Made by a program: the position numbers and the translations under genes. The notes beneath the pieces were generated by a model that did no database searches, was not told the DNA's origin, and saw nothing but the letters and a program-made list of their open reading frames with translations. Source: Metabacillus niabensis (lineage in GTDB: Bacteria > Bacillota > Bacilli > Bacillales > Bacillaceae). From it: a stretch of DNA of 55,137 nucleotides. The stretch covers positions 1 through 55,137 of the forward strand of contig NZ_CADEPK010000031.1 of assembly GCF_902829255.1 (NCBI RefSeq), in the 5' to 3' direction. Positions 33,906-42,339 of the stretch are shown here, one piece after another; positions within the stretch are counted from its first letter, which is position 1; each line of letters starts with the position of its first letter.

Positions 33906-35378
33906 ATGGGGGAAGGCAAAGTATATTTAGTTGGTGCTGGGCCTGGGGACAGTGAATTGATTACTGTTAAAGGTATGGAGGCGTTAAAGCGAGCGGATGT
34001 TATTCTTTATGACCGTTTAGTGAATCCGAAGCTGCTGCGTTTTGCTCCGGCAAATTGCGAACTAATTTATTGTGGTAAATTACCAACAAGACATTTTATG
34101 AGACAAGAGGAAATTAATCATGTTTTAGTCGATAAAGCACTGGAAGGTTTAACAGTTGTTCGATTAAAAGGCGGTGATCCAAGTATATTTGGTAGGGTAG
34201 GTGAGGAGGCAGAGGCTCTAGCAAATGCCCATATTTCCTATGAAATAGTTCCAGGAATCACATCGGGTATAGCTGCACCGTTATATGCAGGAATTCCAGT
34301 CACTCATCGTGATTATGCCGGATCCTTTGCAATGGTAACAGCACATGATAAATCGAAAAACGGCAAGCCTGATATTGATTGGGAAGGCCTTGCAAGAGGG
34401 GTTCAAACGATTGCCTTTTATATGGGTATTTCAAATCTTGAGCATATTTGCGAAAATCTTATCAAGCATGGAAAGTCAGCAGATACACCTGTTATCATCA
34501 TTCGTTGGGGCACATGGAGTAGACAGGAAAGTGTTGTTGGAACCTTGTCGACAATATCTGAAAAGGTGAGAAGTGCAAACATTATCAATCCAGCTATTAC
34601 ACTTGTTGGGGATATCGTTGCATCAAGAGAAAAGCTGAAATGGTTTGAGAAAAAGCCGCTATTTGGCAAGCAAATCCTGTCTGTAAGTGGGTGTGTGGAT
34701 GAAGCTGGATTAGCGAATAACATTGAAGCGCAGGGAGCAGATGTCATTGAATTCCCTAAATGGAAAACATCTGAACGTTATCTTGAAGTGAAAATAATGA
34801 ATAATCTCGAAAACTATAAACGAATTTTGTTTACAACAACAGCATCTGTATCATATTTTTTCTCCTTATTAAGAAAGCATCAAATTGATATTCGTGAAAT
34901 TCGCGCAAGCCTCTATTGTAAGGATTTTGCTACGATTCAAGTTTTAGAAGAAAGAGGGCTATTTGCAAAATTGGAGAACGAGATGACAAAGGAAGGGAAG
35001 CTGTTGCTTGTAGGTTCAAAGGAAAAAGCCGATCCATTATGGATGCTTGAGTATAAATATGGTGAGTATGATTATGCTGATGTGTATCAATCCATTATCG
35101 ATGAAAGATATATCCCTGTCATAAAAAGAGCTGTTGAAGATGCTTCGATTACTTCCATCCTGTTTTCATCTAAGGATGCTGTTCAACTCTTTATGAAGGA
35201 AGCTGAAAAATGTGGACTTAGCAATCTCTTAGAGGATGAACATGTTGAACTTCTTTGTGTAACAAATGAAGCGAAGGAAGCAGCTAAAAATCATGGATTG
35301 AAAGCAAAAATATTGGATTACTTCGAAGTAACATATCCGGATAACGGTGCAACGGCAATTGCAACAACGAGTCTATAA
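33906..35378 (+). CDS. nasF: Uroporphyrinogen-III C-methyltransferase fused to a HemD-like domain
   Basis: A 490-residue protein. Residues 1-245 form an SAM-dependent methyltransferase (SUMT/CobA) making precorrin-2 for siroheme: VYLVGAGPGDSELITVKG, the DVILYDRLV loop, RLKGGDPSIFGR, VPGITSGIAAPLYAGIPVTHR and YMGISNL are diagnostic. Residues about 250-490 resemble a HemD-type two-lobed domain (LFTTTASVSYFFSLL, ITSILFSSKDAVQLF) but are weakly conserved, so synthase activity is uncertain. The length and fusion match B. subtilis NasF. An AGGAGG site precedes the ATG. It supplies the siroheme cofactor for NasD. Confidence 0.93.
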   Translation: MGEGKVYLVGAGPGDSELITVKGMEALKRADVILYDRLVNPKLLRFAPANCELIYCGKLPTRHFMRQEEINHVLVDKALEGLTVVRLKGGDPSIFGRVGEEAEALANAHISYEIVPGITSGIAAPLYAGIPVTHRDYAGSFAMVTAHDKSKNGKPDIDWEGLARGVQTIAFYMGISNLEHICENLIKHGKSADTPVIIIRWGTWSRQESVVGTLSTISEKVRSANIINPAITLVGDIVASREKLKWFEKKPLFGKQILSVSGCVDEAGLANNIEAQGADVIEFPKWKTSERYLEVKIMNNLENYKRILFTTTASVSYFFSLLRKHQIDIREIRASLYCKDFATIQVLEERGLFAKLENEMTKEGKLLLVGSKEKADPLWMLEYKYGEYDYADVYQSIIDERYIPVIKRAVEDASITSILFSSKDAVQLFMKEAEKCGLSNLLEDEHVELLCVTNEAKEAAKNHGLKAKILDYFEVTYPDNGATAIATTSL

Positions 35379-35380
35379 TA

Positions 35381-35420
35381 AGGCTGAATCAAATACAAGG
35401 AGATTGATTCAGCCCTTCTA
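35381..35420 (+). terminator. Terminator of the nas cluster
   Basis: GGCTGAATCAA pairs with TTGATTCAGCC (ending near 35416), followed by CTTCT, just after the nasF stop codon. Confidence 0.75.
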
Positions 35421-35433
35421 CTAAAACATGATA

Positions 35434-35577
35434 TCAATATTCAATTTCTTCATAGTCCTTTGGTTGAGGAACAGGCTGCTCTTGGTTTTTTAGGTTGAAC
35501 TCAGAAAGTGCTTCAGATTTTCGTTTGTAAATTTTCCCTTTAGGATTCGGTTTACCTTTGCCGTCGTTCATTTTCAT
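35434..35577 (-). CDS. Small basic hydrophilic protein, unknown function
   Basis: A 47-residue product (MKMNDGKGKPNPKGKIYKRK start, acidic end PKDYEEIEY). The ATG at 35577 is chosen because AAGGAG lies 9 bases upstream; upstream Met codons lack a ribosome-binding site. It is rich in Lys, Gly and Pro with no hydrophobic stretch, so a soluble, perhaps disordered or spore/core-type protein. I do not recognise the family. It lies convergent with nasF and downstream of nothing it could share a transcript with. Confidence 0.65.
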   Translation of the reverse strand: MKMNDGKGKPNPKGKIYKRKSEALSEFNLKNQEQPVPQPKDYEEIEY

Positions 35578-35728
35578 TACCATCATCTCCTTGTTTCGTT
35601 TCTTAACAAATAGTTTATCCATAATAGGTTTTAACATGTTGGATAAATAAGTGTTATTTATTGTTAAAAATTTAAAAGGTCCGACGTTTGTCAGACCTAA
35701 AGGAAAGATGACTTTAAACTATGCTGTC

Positions 35729-37261
35729 TTACGGTAGTTCAAGTTTAGTTAAAGGTTTTTTAGCCGGTCCTTCGATTACTTCTCCTGCGATAGAATATCT
35801 TGAACCGTGGCATGGGCAATCCCATGTGCGATCACCGCTATTCCATTCAACCTCACAGCCCATATGTGTGCACGTCGTATCAACAAGGGAAATATCTCCC
35901 TCCCTATTCCTGTAGCACCCTGCCCGTCTACCTTCAACTACAACAATTGCCCCTTCATCTTTTCCAACATCTTCAATAAATTTTTCAGCAGTATCAAATT
36001 TACCTGCAATTAAATGCCCAGCTACATCTAGATTTTGCATAAGAAAGGTTTTAATGCTTGGATCTGCATAAAAGCGAGAAGGATCGTAAAGCTCCTTATA
36101 AGGATTTTCCTTTTCAAGAACAATGTCACATAAAATATGTGCGGCAGCCGTTCCGTTTGACATCCCCCATTTACGATACCCAGTTGCAACAAGAACGTTT
36201 GGATGATTTTCTGTAATTTGTCCGACATAAGGAACTTTATCTAATGTATAAAGATCTTGTGCAGACCAACGATACTTAATTTCCTCAATTCCAACTACTT
36301 GTTCGGCAAAATCCTCTAATGCTTTGTAATGCTTATAAGTTGAAGTGCCTTGTCCTGTTTTATGACCATCTCCACTAACTAACAGCAATTTTTCTCCATT
36401 CATAGGTGTATATCGAATCGAACGAGTAGGTGAATCGGCACTATAGTACATCCCACCTGGAAACTCGGTTTTTGATTTTATCCCTAGGACATAGGAACGT
36501 TCTGCATGTAATTTTGTAAAATAAAATCCTCGACCATCATAAAAAGGGAAATGGGAGCATGAGATAGCATAACGACAAGTTATTCGATTGCCATTACGTG
36601 TGATGACAGCAGGCTTTGTCGCTGATGTATCGATATCAACTGCCGTTGTATTCTCATAGATTTCGCCACCAGCGTTTGTAATTTCCTGTACTAGGACTTT
36701 TAAATAAGAAAGCGGGTGGAATTGCCCTTGCTCCTTCATCTTTATGGCGCCCTTAACATCAATCGGCAAGGCGATTTTATCGGTAAATTCACTTCTGATC
36801 CCTAGCTTTTGATATGCATCATATTCCTTTTCGATCTTCCGCAAATATTGATCACTGACAGCGTAAATAATGGCATCCTCTGTTGTTAAATCACATTCAA
36901 TCCCAAGCTCTTTTACTGTTTTTCGAACAAATTCAAGTGCGTTTTGGTTTGCCTCATAATATTTCTGTGTTTTTTCGATACCAATATGTTGAATAAACTC
37001 ATCATAGATAAGTCCATGCTGAGCGGTGACCTTTGCCGTCGTGTGGCCAGTTGTTCCATTAAATAATTCGCTTGCTTCAAGAATTGCAACCTTTAATCCG
37101 TTCTTCACTAGCAAATAGGCAGTAGTGATTCCTGTAATACCGCCTCCAACAATTGCGACATCAACGTCTATATCCTCTGATAGCTCTGGATAACGTTCAA
37201 AGCTTGTTGTGCTTCTCCAATATGATGATGGTTCAAACGGCATTTGCGCCTGATTAGTCAT
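35729..37261 (-). CDS. FAD-dependent oxidoreductase with C-terminal Rieske domain (YhfW-like)
   Basis: A 510-residue cytoplasmic protein. The N-terminal DAO-type FAD domain has the Rossmann motif VAIVGGGITGITTAYLL and TTGHTTAKVTAQHGL. A C-terminal Rieske [2Fe-2S] domain has ligands in CTHMGCE and CPCHGSRY, ending with GPAKKPL. Domain order and length match B. subtilis YhfW. The ATG at 37261 has AGGGAGGA about 6 bases upstream; the frame continues 13 codons further without support. The FAD would pass electrons to the Rieske centre, but the substrate is unknown. It appears monocistronic. Confidence 0.9.
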   Translation of the reverse strand: MTNQAQMPFEPSSYWRSTTSFERYPELSEDIDVDVAIVGGGITGITTAYLLVKNGLKVAILEASELFNGTTGHTTAKVTAQHGLIYDEFIQHIGIEKTQKYYEANQNALEFVRKTVKELGIECDLTTEDAIIYAVSDQYLRKIEKEYDAYQKLGIRSEFTDKIALPIDVKGAIKMKEQGQFHPLSYLKVLVQEITNAGGEIYENTTAVDIDTSATKPAVITRNGNRITCRYAISCSHFPFYDGRGFYFTKLHAERSYVLGIKSKTEFPGGMYYSADSPTRSIRYTPMNGEKLLLVSGDGHKTGQGTSTYKHYKALEDFAEQVVGIEEIKYRWSAQDLYTLDKVPYVGQITENHPNVLVATGYRKWGMSNGTAAAHILCDIVLEKENPYKELYDPSRFYADPSIKTFLMQNLDVAGHLIAGKFDTAEKFIEDVGKDEGAIVVVEGRRAGCYRNREGDISLVDTTCTHMGCEVEWNSGDRTWDCPCHGSRYSIAGEVIEGPAKKPLTKLELP

Positions 37262-37402
37262 TTGTATCCTCCCTTTCCACGAACACGCTTCCGTTAGCAT
37301 GAAAAAATCAATAATGAAACCGTGAAGCCATTTAAGATAATTTTTACCTATTGTGTAAAAAACATGTATTGTTCAGCATAATTTTTTCTTCTATATATAA
37401 AA

Positions 37403-37486
37403 GTCTTACGGCAACTACGTCTTAAGTCTTAGCTGAAAATAAAGCTAGGGCACGTTATTGGAAAAAGGAAATGTAGGTAAGATAAA
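37403..37486 (+). promoter_or_regulatory. Possible LiaR-controlled promoter upstream of liaIH
   Basis: Three GTCTTA motifs cluster at 37403-37430, with an ACT...AGT inverted pair among them. A modest promoter follows: -35 TTGGAA (37458-37463), 17 bp, GATAAA (37481-37486). The order suits an activator upstream of a weak promoter. The rest of 37262-37599 shows only a small GCGGT/ACCGC hairpin in the leader (37556-37572). Confidence 0.3.
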
Positions 37487-37599
37487 GCTATAAACAAACA
37501 CACTATCAACACCAATAAGCTGATAAGGCTAAGGTTGAGATAGATAATTGAAAAGGCGGTAACTATCACCGCTACATTTATAGAAAGGAGGAAAATAGG

Positions 37600-37956
37600 A
37601 TGAAAAAATTTGGTTTATTTATTTTAGGTGGGGTGGCAGCGATTGTCCTCTTATCAAATTTGGCACCAATGATTGCTTTAGCCCTTAGTCTTACAGTGAT
37701 GTACTTTTCATATAAAGGCTTTATGAAAACAGACTCAACTTTCACGAAAATTCTATTAGCCATTATCGGTGTTGTTGCCTTGTTTGCCTCAGCATCAAAT
37801 TTACCGGCTGTTATAGGAGTAGTTGCAATCTATGTTCTATACGTTGTGTATAAGAAATGGAATAAAAAGCCGGAAGTTGAAAAAGTGTCAAATGAAAGTG
37901 ATGACCCTTTTACAAATTTTGAAAAAGAGTGGAATCAATTAAAAGGAAATTACTAA
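37600..37956 (+). CDS. liaI: LiaI-like small membrane protein
   Basis: A 118-residue protein with about four short hydrophobic helices (residues 4-24, 25-40, 46-66, 68-85) and a charged cytoplasmic tail ending in an Asp/Glu/Trp motif (DDPFTNFEKEWNQL), like B. subtilis LiaI, which anchors LiaH foci at the membrane. AAAGGAGG precedes the ATG. It is followed 71 bp later by the PspA-type gene, and the pair is transcribed apart from liaFSR. Sequence identity to LiaI is low, so the name rests on architecture and context. Confidence 0.75.
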   Translation: MKKFGLFILGGVAAIVLLSNLAPMIALALSLTVMYFSYKGFMKTDSTFTKILLAIIGVVALFASASNLPAVIGVVAIYVLYVVYKKWNKKPEVEKVSNESDDPFTNFEKEWNQLKGNY

Positions 37957-38027
37957 TCGGCATTAAACGTTCAAATAAAACAAGAGACGTGGTAACACAC
38001 GTCCTTTATATAAAAGGAGAGAATAAA

Positions 38028-38675
38028 ATGGCAAATATTTTTACTAGAATTAAAGATTCAATTGCAGCAGATTTACATGAAGCATTAGATAATAAGGAGC
38101 AAAAAAATCCAATTGCTGTGCTCAATCATTATTTAAGACAGTGTGAACAGGAAACTGAAAAGGTTCGCAAGCTAGTTGAACGTCAATACTTATTAAAGGA
38201 AGAGTTTAACCGTGAATATAATGAAGCTTTACGTCTAGCCGAAAAGCGTAAACGACAGGCGGAAATTGCAGAAAAAGCAGGTGAGGAAGAGCTTCATCAA
38301 TTTGCAGTGAAGGAACACGTATACTACGAAGAGAGAGTTGGTCGATTAAGAGAATCTCTTCAGCAAACAACACATCAATTAGAAGAGCTAGAGCAAAAAT
38401 ATGAAGAAATGAAACATAAGCTAAAGGATATGCATATTAAACGCATGGAACTTATGGGCAGAGAAAATATTGCCCGCGCTCACTATCGTATGAACAAGGT
38501 AGTCGAAAATACAAACTACTCAACGAACTCTTATTCAAAATTTACAGAAATGGAAAACTACCTTGATCGCCTGGAGCATCAAGTAAATACGATGTATCAT
38601 CGAAATACAATTGATGCAAGAATAGCTCAATTAGAAAAACAAATGAAAAATGAGGAAACTAGTACGATTTCTTAA
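38028..38675 (+). CDS. liaH: PspA/IM30-family phage-shock protein, LiaH-like
   Basis: A 215-residue, almost fully helical coiled-coil protein (MANIFTRIKDSIAADLHEALD start). It has the ESCRT-III/PspA pattern: an amphipathic N-terminal helix, long heptad helices (EKVRKLVERQYLLKEEF, QQTTHQLEELEQKYEEMKHKL) and a C-terminal section with ENYLDRLEHQVNT. Family members oligomerise on stressed membranes. The ATG at 38028 has AAGGAGAG 6 bases upstream; the open frame upstream overlaps liaI and has no ribosome-binding site. It is the main output of the Lia system in B. subtilis. Confidence 0.92.
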   Translation: MANIFTRIKDSIAADLHEALDNKEQKNPIAVLNHYLRQCEQETEKVRKLVERQYLLKEEFNREYNEALRLAEKRKRQAEIAEKAGEEELHQFAVKEHVYYEERVGRLRESLQQTTHQLEELEQKYEEMKHKLKDMHIKRMELMGRENIARAHYRMNKVVENTNYSTNSYSKFTEMENYLDRLEHQVNTMYHRNTIDARIAQLEKQMKNEETSTIS

Positions 38676-38692
38676 TCAAAACATGGTATCCT

Positions 38693-38728
38693 AATAAGGC
38701 GTAGGTAATCACTACGCCTTATTCATAC
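38693..38728 (+). terminator. Terminator after liaH
   Basis: A perfect 12-bp stem (AATAAGGCGTAG with CTACGCCTTATT, 38693-38704 and 38712-38723) with a 7-base loop lies 18 bp beyond the liaH stop codon. The following bases are CATACTT rather than a strong T run, so termination may be partial. Confidence 0.7.
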
Positions 38729-38751
38729 TTAGTAAATAGTAGCAGATAAGC

Positions 38752-38791
38752 TACTCCATAATACAAGGTAAACACCTTCTATTATGGAGTA
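38752..38791. other. Long near-perfect palindrome between liaH and liaF
   Basis: TACTCCATAATA (38752-38763) and TATTATGGAGTA (38780-38791) are exact complements. A C/C mismatch and a further 5-bp AAGGT/ACCTT stem lie inside, closing a 4-base loop. No T run follows. It lies 15 bp upstream of a likely -35, so it could be an operator or a second transcription barrier. Confidence 0.6.
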
Positions 38792-38805
38792 ATTTATCTA
38801 GTATA

Positions 38806-38834
38806 TTGACAAAAATCTGCTAAAAAATTATTTA
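38806..38834 (+). promoter_or_regulatory. Probable separate promoter for liaFSR
   Basis: A perfect -35 TTGACA (38806-38811), a 17-bp spacer and a weak -10 TATTTA (38829-38834), 73 bp before the liaF start. This would allow steady sensor expression apart from inducible liaIH. Confidence 0.55.
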
Positions 38835-38906
38835 AGAATATTTTAAAGTTCATTTTCTATAGATAAGCATGACGAAGAATTTTAACAAAATGAAAGGAGG
38901 GTCTAT

Positions 38907-39635
38907 ATGCTACGTAATATGAATACAGACTATTTAAATTGGATAGTGTTAATCGGAATTCTCCTCCTTTTATTAGAGGTAGTATTTTTTAATGGTGGCT
39001 TAATCATTGCCGTTGTTCTTTCAACTGGGTGTATCTATCTTGGTTCAAGATGGAAGCCTGGTTTTATGGGCAAGATGCTGTACTGGATAGGATGGATATG
39101 GTTAATCGTAACGGTATTAAATATGATAACGTTTCGGTACTTTTTCTGTGTTGTCCTTGTTTCGATAATTGTTCAATTTTTTCAATCACAAAAAAAGCCT
39201 AAGGAGATAAAGCCTGCTACCTTAGAGAATGTATCGAAGCCTGGGGAATTTCATAAGCAAGGCAGTTTATTTAAAAATAAGCTATTTGCTAATCAAACAA
39301 CGCCTGAGCATGTATATGAATGGAATGACATCAATATTCAGGTCGGTGTCGGAAATACAATTATAGATTTAAGTGATACGGTTTTACCTAATGGAGAAGC
39401 GGTTATTTCAATTCGTAGCTTAATAGGTAATATCCAAATCCTTGTACCATATGAAGTAGAGGTTCAATTAAATCATTCCATCATCGTTGGATCTGTTACA
39501 ATATTTCAGGAAAAAGAGCATAGAATTGTTAATGAGACAGTTGTCTACAAAAGTGGTGAATATGATCAGGCTGAGCAAAAGGTAAAAATAATCACCGCAG
39601 GTTTAACGGGAAAGCTTGAGGTGAAACGAGTATGA
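38907..39635 (+). CDS. liaF: LiaF-like membrane inhibitor of the LiaRS system
   Basis: A 242-residue protein. Four hydrophobic helices (residues 10-95) precede a C-terminal soluble beta-rich DUF2154/LiaF domain (about 125-240; INIQVGVGNTIIDLSDTVLPNGEAVI, RSLIGNIQILVPYEVEV). In B. subtilis LiaF keeps the kinase LiaS off when cell-wall stress is absent. AAGGAGG lies 8 bases before the ATG. Its stop overlaps the liaS start by 4 bp (ATGA). Confidence 0.92.
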   Translation: MLRNMNTDYLNWIVLIGILLLLLEVVFFNGGLIIAVVLSTGCIYLGSRWKPGFMGKMLYWIGWIWLIVTVLNMITFRYFFCVVLVSIIVQFFQSQKKPKEIKPATLENVSKPGEFHKQGSLFKNKLFANQTTPEHVYEWNDINIQVGVGNTIIDLSDTVLPNGEAVISIRSLIGNIQILVPYEVEVQLNHSIIVGSVTIFQEKEHRIVNETVVYKSGEYDQAEQKVKIITAGLTGKLEVKRV

Positions 39636-40678
39636 ATATTATTTTACGTCAGCTCGTTTCAGCAATCATCTTTACAATTATTTTGTTCGTGTTATTTTCC
39701 TTCATGTATTTTATTGCCTTTCCGCTAGAAAGCTGGAGCTCTCTTTGGGAAAATAAGATTCTTGATTTTCCTTTTGTGTACATTGTGCCAAGTATTAGTA
39801 TTTTACTTGGAGCATGCTATGGAGCACTAACAGGATACTATTGGAAGAAGCAATTATATACAGTAGAGACTGCTGTTAAAGAATTAGAAAAAGGTCGCCC
39901 TATTCCTATTGAACAGCAGGTGCTACCGGAAATTCATGATATTTGGGTTCGAATAGAAAAGATTCAAAAAAATATGTTGGAGCAAACAAAGCTATCGCAA
40001 AAGCTGGCAAATGAAAAAGCAGAGGATCATGAGAAAAGAGTACAAGAAATGGTTTCACAAGAAAGAAACCGCCTAGCTCGGGAGCTTCATGATTCTGTTA
40101 GCCAGCAATTATTTGCAGCTTCAATGATGATGTCTGCTATCACAGAATCAAAGCCATTATCAGATGACCGTGAAACGAAGCAGCTTAAATTAATTGAAGA
40201 AACAATCCAACAATCACAGCTGGAAATGAGGGCGCTGCTTCTCCATTTACGTCCTGCGGCACTAAAAGGAAAAACACTTCAAGAGGGTGTCGAGGAATTG
40301 CTTGTTGAACTCATGCAAAAGGTCTCAATGAAGATAAAATGGAAGGTCGAGCATATGCAGCTAGATAAAGGAGTCGAGGAGCATTTATTTCGGATTCTTC
40401 AAGAATCTGTATCAAACACACTCCGGCATGCAAAAGCAACAACATTGGATGTCCTGTTAATTAAGCGGGATGATTTTGTCATTATGAGGGTTTCTGACGA
40501 TGGAGTTGGCTTTGAGGTTGATAATGAAGGAAAAACAGGCTCCTATGGCATGCAAAACATGTATGAACGAGCAATTGAAATTGGCGGAACGATAAAGGTA
40601 GTTAGCTTAAAAAATAAAGGTACACGTTTAGAGGTAAAGGTTCCAGTACTTAATGTAGAAGGTGAAGCAAATGATTAA
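39632..40678 (+). CDS. liaS: LiaS-like sensor histidine kinase
   Basis: A 348-residue NarL-class kinase with two membrane helices (about 10-30 and 48-68) and a very short extracytoplasmic loop, typical of intramembrane-sensing kinases. A HAMP-like linker follows, then HisKA_3 with the phospho-acceptor His in [13 protein letters not shown], and an HATPase domain ([20 protein letters not shown]). It responds to cell-envelope stress through LiaF in the family. The ATGA overlap with liaF and 8-bp overlap with liaR point to a tightly coupled operon. Confidence 0.94.
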   Translation: MNIILRQLVSAIIFTIILFVLFSFMYFIAFPLESWSSLWENKILDFPFVYIVPSISILLGACYGALTGYYWKKQLYTVETAVKELEKGRPIPIEQQVLPEIHDIWVRIEKIQKNMLEQTKLSQKLANEKAEDHEKRVQEMVSQERNRLARELHDSVSQQLFAASMMMSAITESKPLSDDRETKQLKLIEETIQQSQLEMRALLLHLRPAALKGKTLQEGVEELLVELMQKVSMKIKWKVEHMQLDKGVEEHLFRILQESVSNTLRHAKATTLDVLLIKRDDFVIMRVSDDGVGFEVDNEGKTGSYGMQNMYERAIEIGGTIKVVSLKNKGTRLEVKVPVLNVEGEAND

Positions 40679-41303
40679 AGTTGTTTTTGTTGATGATCAC
40701 GAAATGGTCCGTATAGGGGTATCATCCTACCTATCTGCTCAACCGGATATCGAGGTAATTGGAGAAGCGGATAATGGAAAGGCTGGCGTTGAGCTTTGCT
40801 TAAGTTTACGTCCAGACATTATATTAATGGATTTAGTAATGAAGGAAATGGATGGAATTGAAGCAACAAGGCAAATTATTCAGTCATGGCCGGAAGCAAA
40901 AATCATAATTGTTACTAGCTTTCTTGATGATGAGAAGGTATACCCTGCATTAGAGGCTGGTGCAACAAGCTATTTATTGAAAACGTCCAAGGCTAGTGAA
41001 ATTGCCAATGCTGTTCGGTCTACGTTCCATGGGCAATCGATATTAGAGCCAGAAGTTACAGGAAAAATGATGATGAAAATGCGACAAAAGGACGAAACGA
41101 AACTTCATGATCAGCTCACCTCCCGTGAAATGGAAATTTTAATGTTAATGGCACAAGGAAAGTCAAATCAGGAAATAGCAGATGAATTATTTATTGCTCT
41201 TAAAACAGCGAAAACCCATGTAAGTAACATTTTGAGCAAGCTAGAGGTACAGGACCGTACACAAGCGGTTATTTATGCCTTTAAGCATTCATTAGTCAAA
41301 TAG
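40671..41303 (+). CDS. liaR: LiaR-like response regulator, NarL family
   Basis: A 210-residue regulator. Receiver domain 1-120 has DDH at 8-10, phospho-acceptor Asp54 ([12 protein letters not shown]), Thr/Ser at IVTSF and Lys in LLKTSKA. A LuxR-type helix-turn-helix (about 145-205) has [27 protein letters not shown]. The ATG at 40671 has AAGGTGA 6 bases upstream and overlaps the end of liaS by 8 bp. Its main predicted target is the liaI promoter region. Confidence 0.95.
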   Translation: MIKVVFVDDHEMVRIGVSSYLSAQPDIEVIGEADNGKAGVELCLSLRPDIILMDLVMKEMDGIEATRQIIQSWPEAKIIIVTSFLDDEKVYPALEAGATSYLLKTSKASEIANAVRSTFHGQSILEPEVTGKMMMKMRQKDETKLHDQLTSREMEILMLMAQGKSNQEIADELFIALKTAKTHVSNILSKLEVQDRTQAVIYAFKHSLVK

Positions 41304-41358
41304 TCGGTTTATATAAACATTTTATGTCATCAGATTAGATAAAGAGGAGAGACATACG

Positions 41359-42198
41359 ATGCATCGAAATCAGGGATTATATAATTATTTAAATGAACAT
41401 TCCTGGCAAATCACTGAGGATTGGTACAAACTAGTCAATGATGAAGATTCTGAATCGATTTACTCAACAACAGATCCAGAGATTATTCAATCATTGAAAG
41501 AGCAAAATCAAGATTATTTTCAACATTTACATAAGCTCTTTATTGAAAAGGAAGAGGATTTTTTTCGGGATTTTAAAATCTGGTCAGAGGAATTAGCAAA
41601 GGACCAAAAGCACTTAAAAACACCTGTTCAATATGTCGTACGGGAATTTATGAATTCTCAAGAAGTGTATATGAAATATTTAAAGGAATATTTTTCTTTA
41701 AATAAGGATAATGTTGCTTTGGATCAATTTTTATCTTGGATTGACTTAGTAAGAAGAGTCGTTAATTTATCAATTTACATTTATATCGAAGAAGCAAACC
41801 GAAATACGCTAAGGCAGCTTATAGCGCAAAAGGAAATTATTAATGAATTAAGCTCACCCGTTATCCTACTTCGAAAGAAAATTGCTCTCCTGCCACTTAT
41901 TGGTGATATCGATACAGCACGAGCTAAAATCATTCTTGAAAACACGTTATCTCAATGTGCGGATTTGCGAATTGAGGATTTATGTATCGACTTATCAGGT
42001 GTCGCGATTATTGATACAATGGTAGCTCATGAAATATTCCACTTAATCCAAGCGTTAAAGCTCATTGGCGTTCGCTCAACATTATGTGGAATTAGACCGG
42101 AAATTGCCCAAACAGCGATTCAGCTTGGATTAGACTTTAGTCATATCCGTACAACAGCAACACTTTCACAAGCATTGGATCGGATTATAGCAGATTAA
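41359..42198 (+). CDS. RsbR-type stressosome co-antagonist with STAS domain
   Basis: A 279-residue protein. The N-terminal half (1-155) is a helical, non-heme-globin-like sensor module of the RsbR group. The C-terminal half is a STAS domain (about 163-275: VILLRKKIALLPLIGDID, LCIDLSGVAIIDTMVAHE, LCGIRPEIAQTA). Thr220 in IIDT lies where RsbR proteins are phosphorylated by RsbT. Such proteins build the stressosome that controls SigB. It starts 55 bp after liaR with GAGGAGAG upstream, so it may share the liaFSR transcript. No rsbS or rsbT is in the window. Confidence 0.88.
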   Translation: MHRNQGLYNYLNEHSWQITEDWYKLVNDEDSESIYSTTDPEIIQSLKEQNQDYFQHLHKLFIEKEEDFFRDFKIWSEELAKDQKHLKTPVQYVVREFMNSQEVYMKYLKEYFSLNKDNVALDQFLSWIDLVRRVVNLSIYIYIEEANRNTLRQLIAQKEIINELSSPVILLRKKIALLPLIGDIDTARAKIILENTLSQCADLRIEDLCIDLSGVAIIDTMVAHEIFHLIQALKLIGVRSTLCGIRPEIAQTAIQLGLDFSHIRTTATLSQALDRIIAD

Positions 42199-42208
42199 GC
42201 TATGTAAA

Positions 42209-42260
42209 AAGGTCGACTCTCTAATCGATTGTTACTCGATTAGGAGGGTCGACCTTTTAT
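42209..42260. terminator. Terminator between the RsbR-type gene and the ABC-F gene
   Basis: AAAAGGTCGACTCTCTAATCG pairs almost fully with CGATTAGGAGGGTCGACCTTTT. A/T flanks on both sides suit bidirectional termination of the two convergent genes. Confidence 0.88.
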
Positions 42261-42339
42261 TAGAGTATATTCATCTTTTTGTCTACATAGATTTTCGCAT
42301 TTATTATAAACTTTTCGCTGGTTAGAGCTAGAACTCCTT

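Noticed and set aside
37929-38027. 33-codon upstream extension of liaH
   Set aside because: No ribosome-binding site, overlap with liaI and a sequence unlike PspA; the ATG at 38028 has AAGGAGAG and the family N-terminus.
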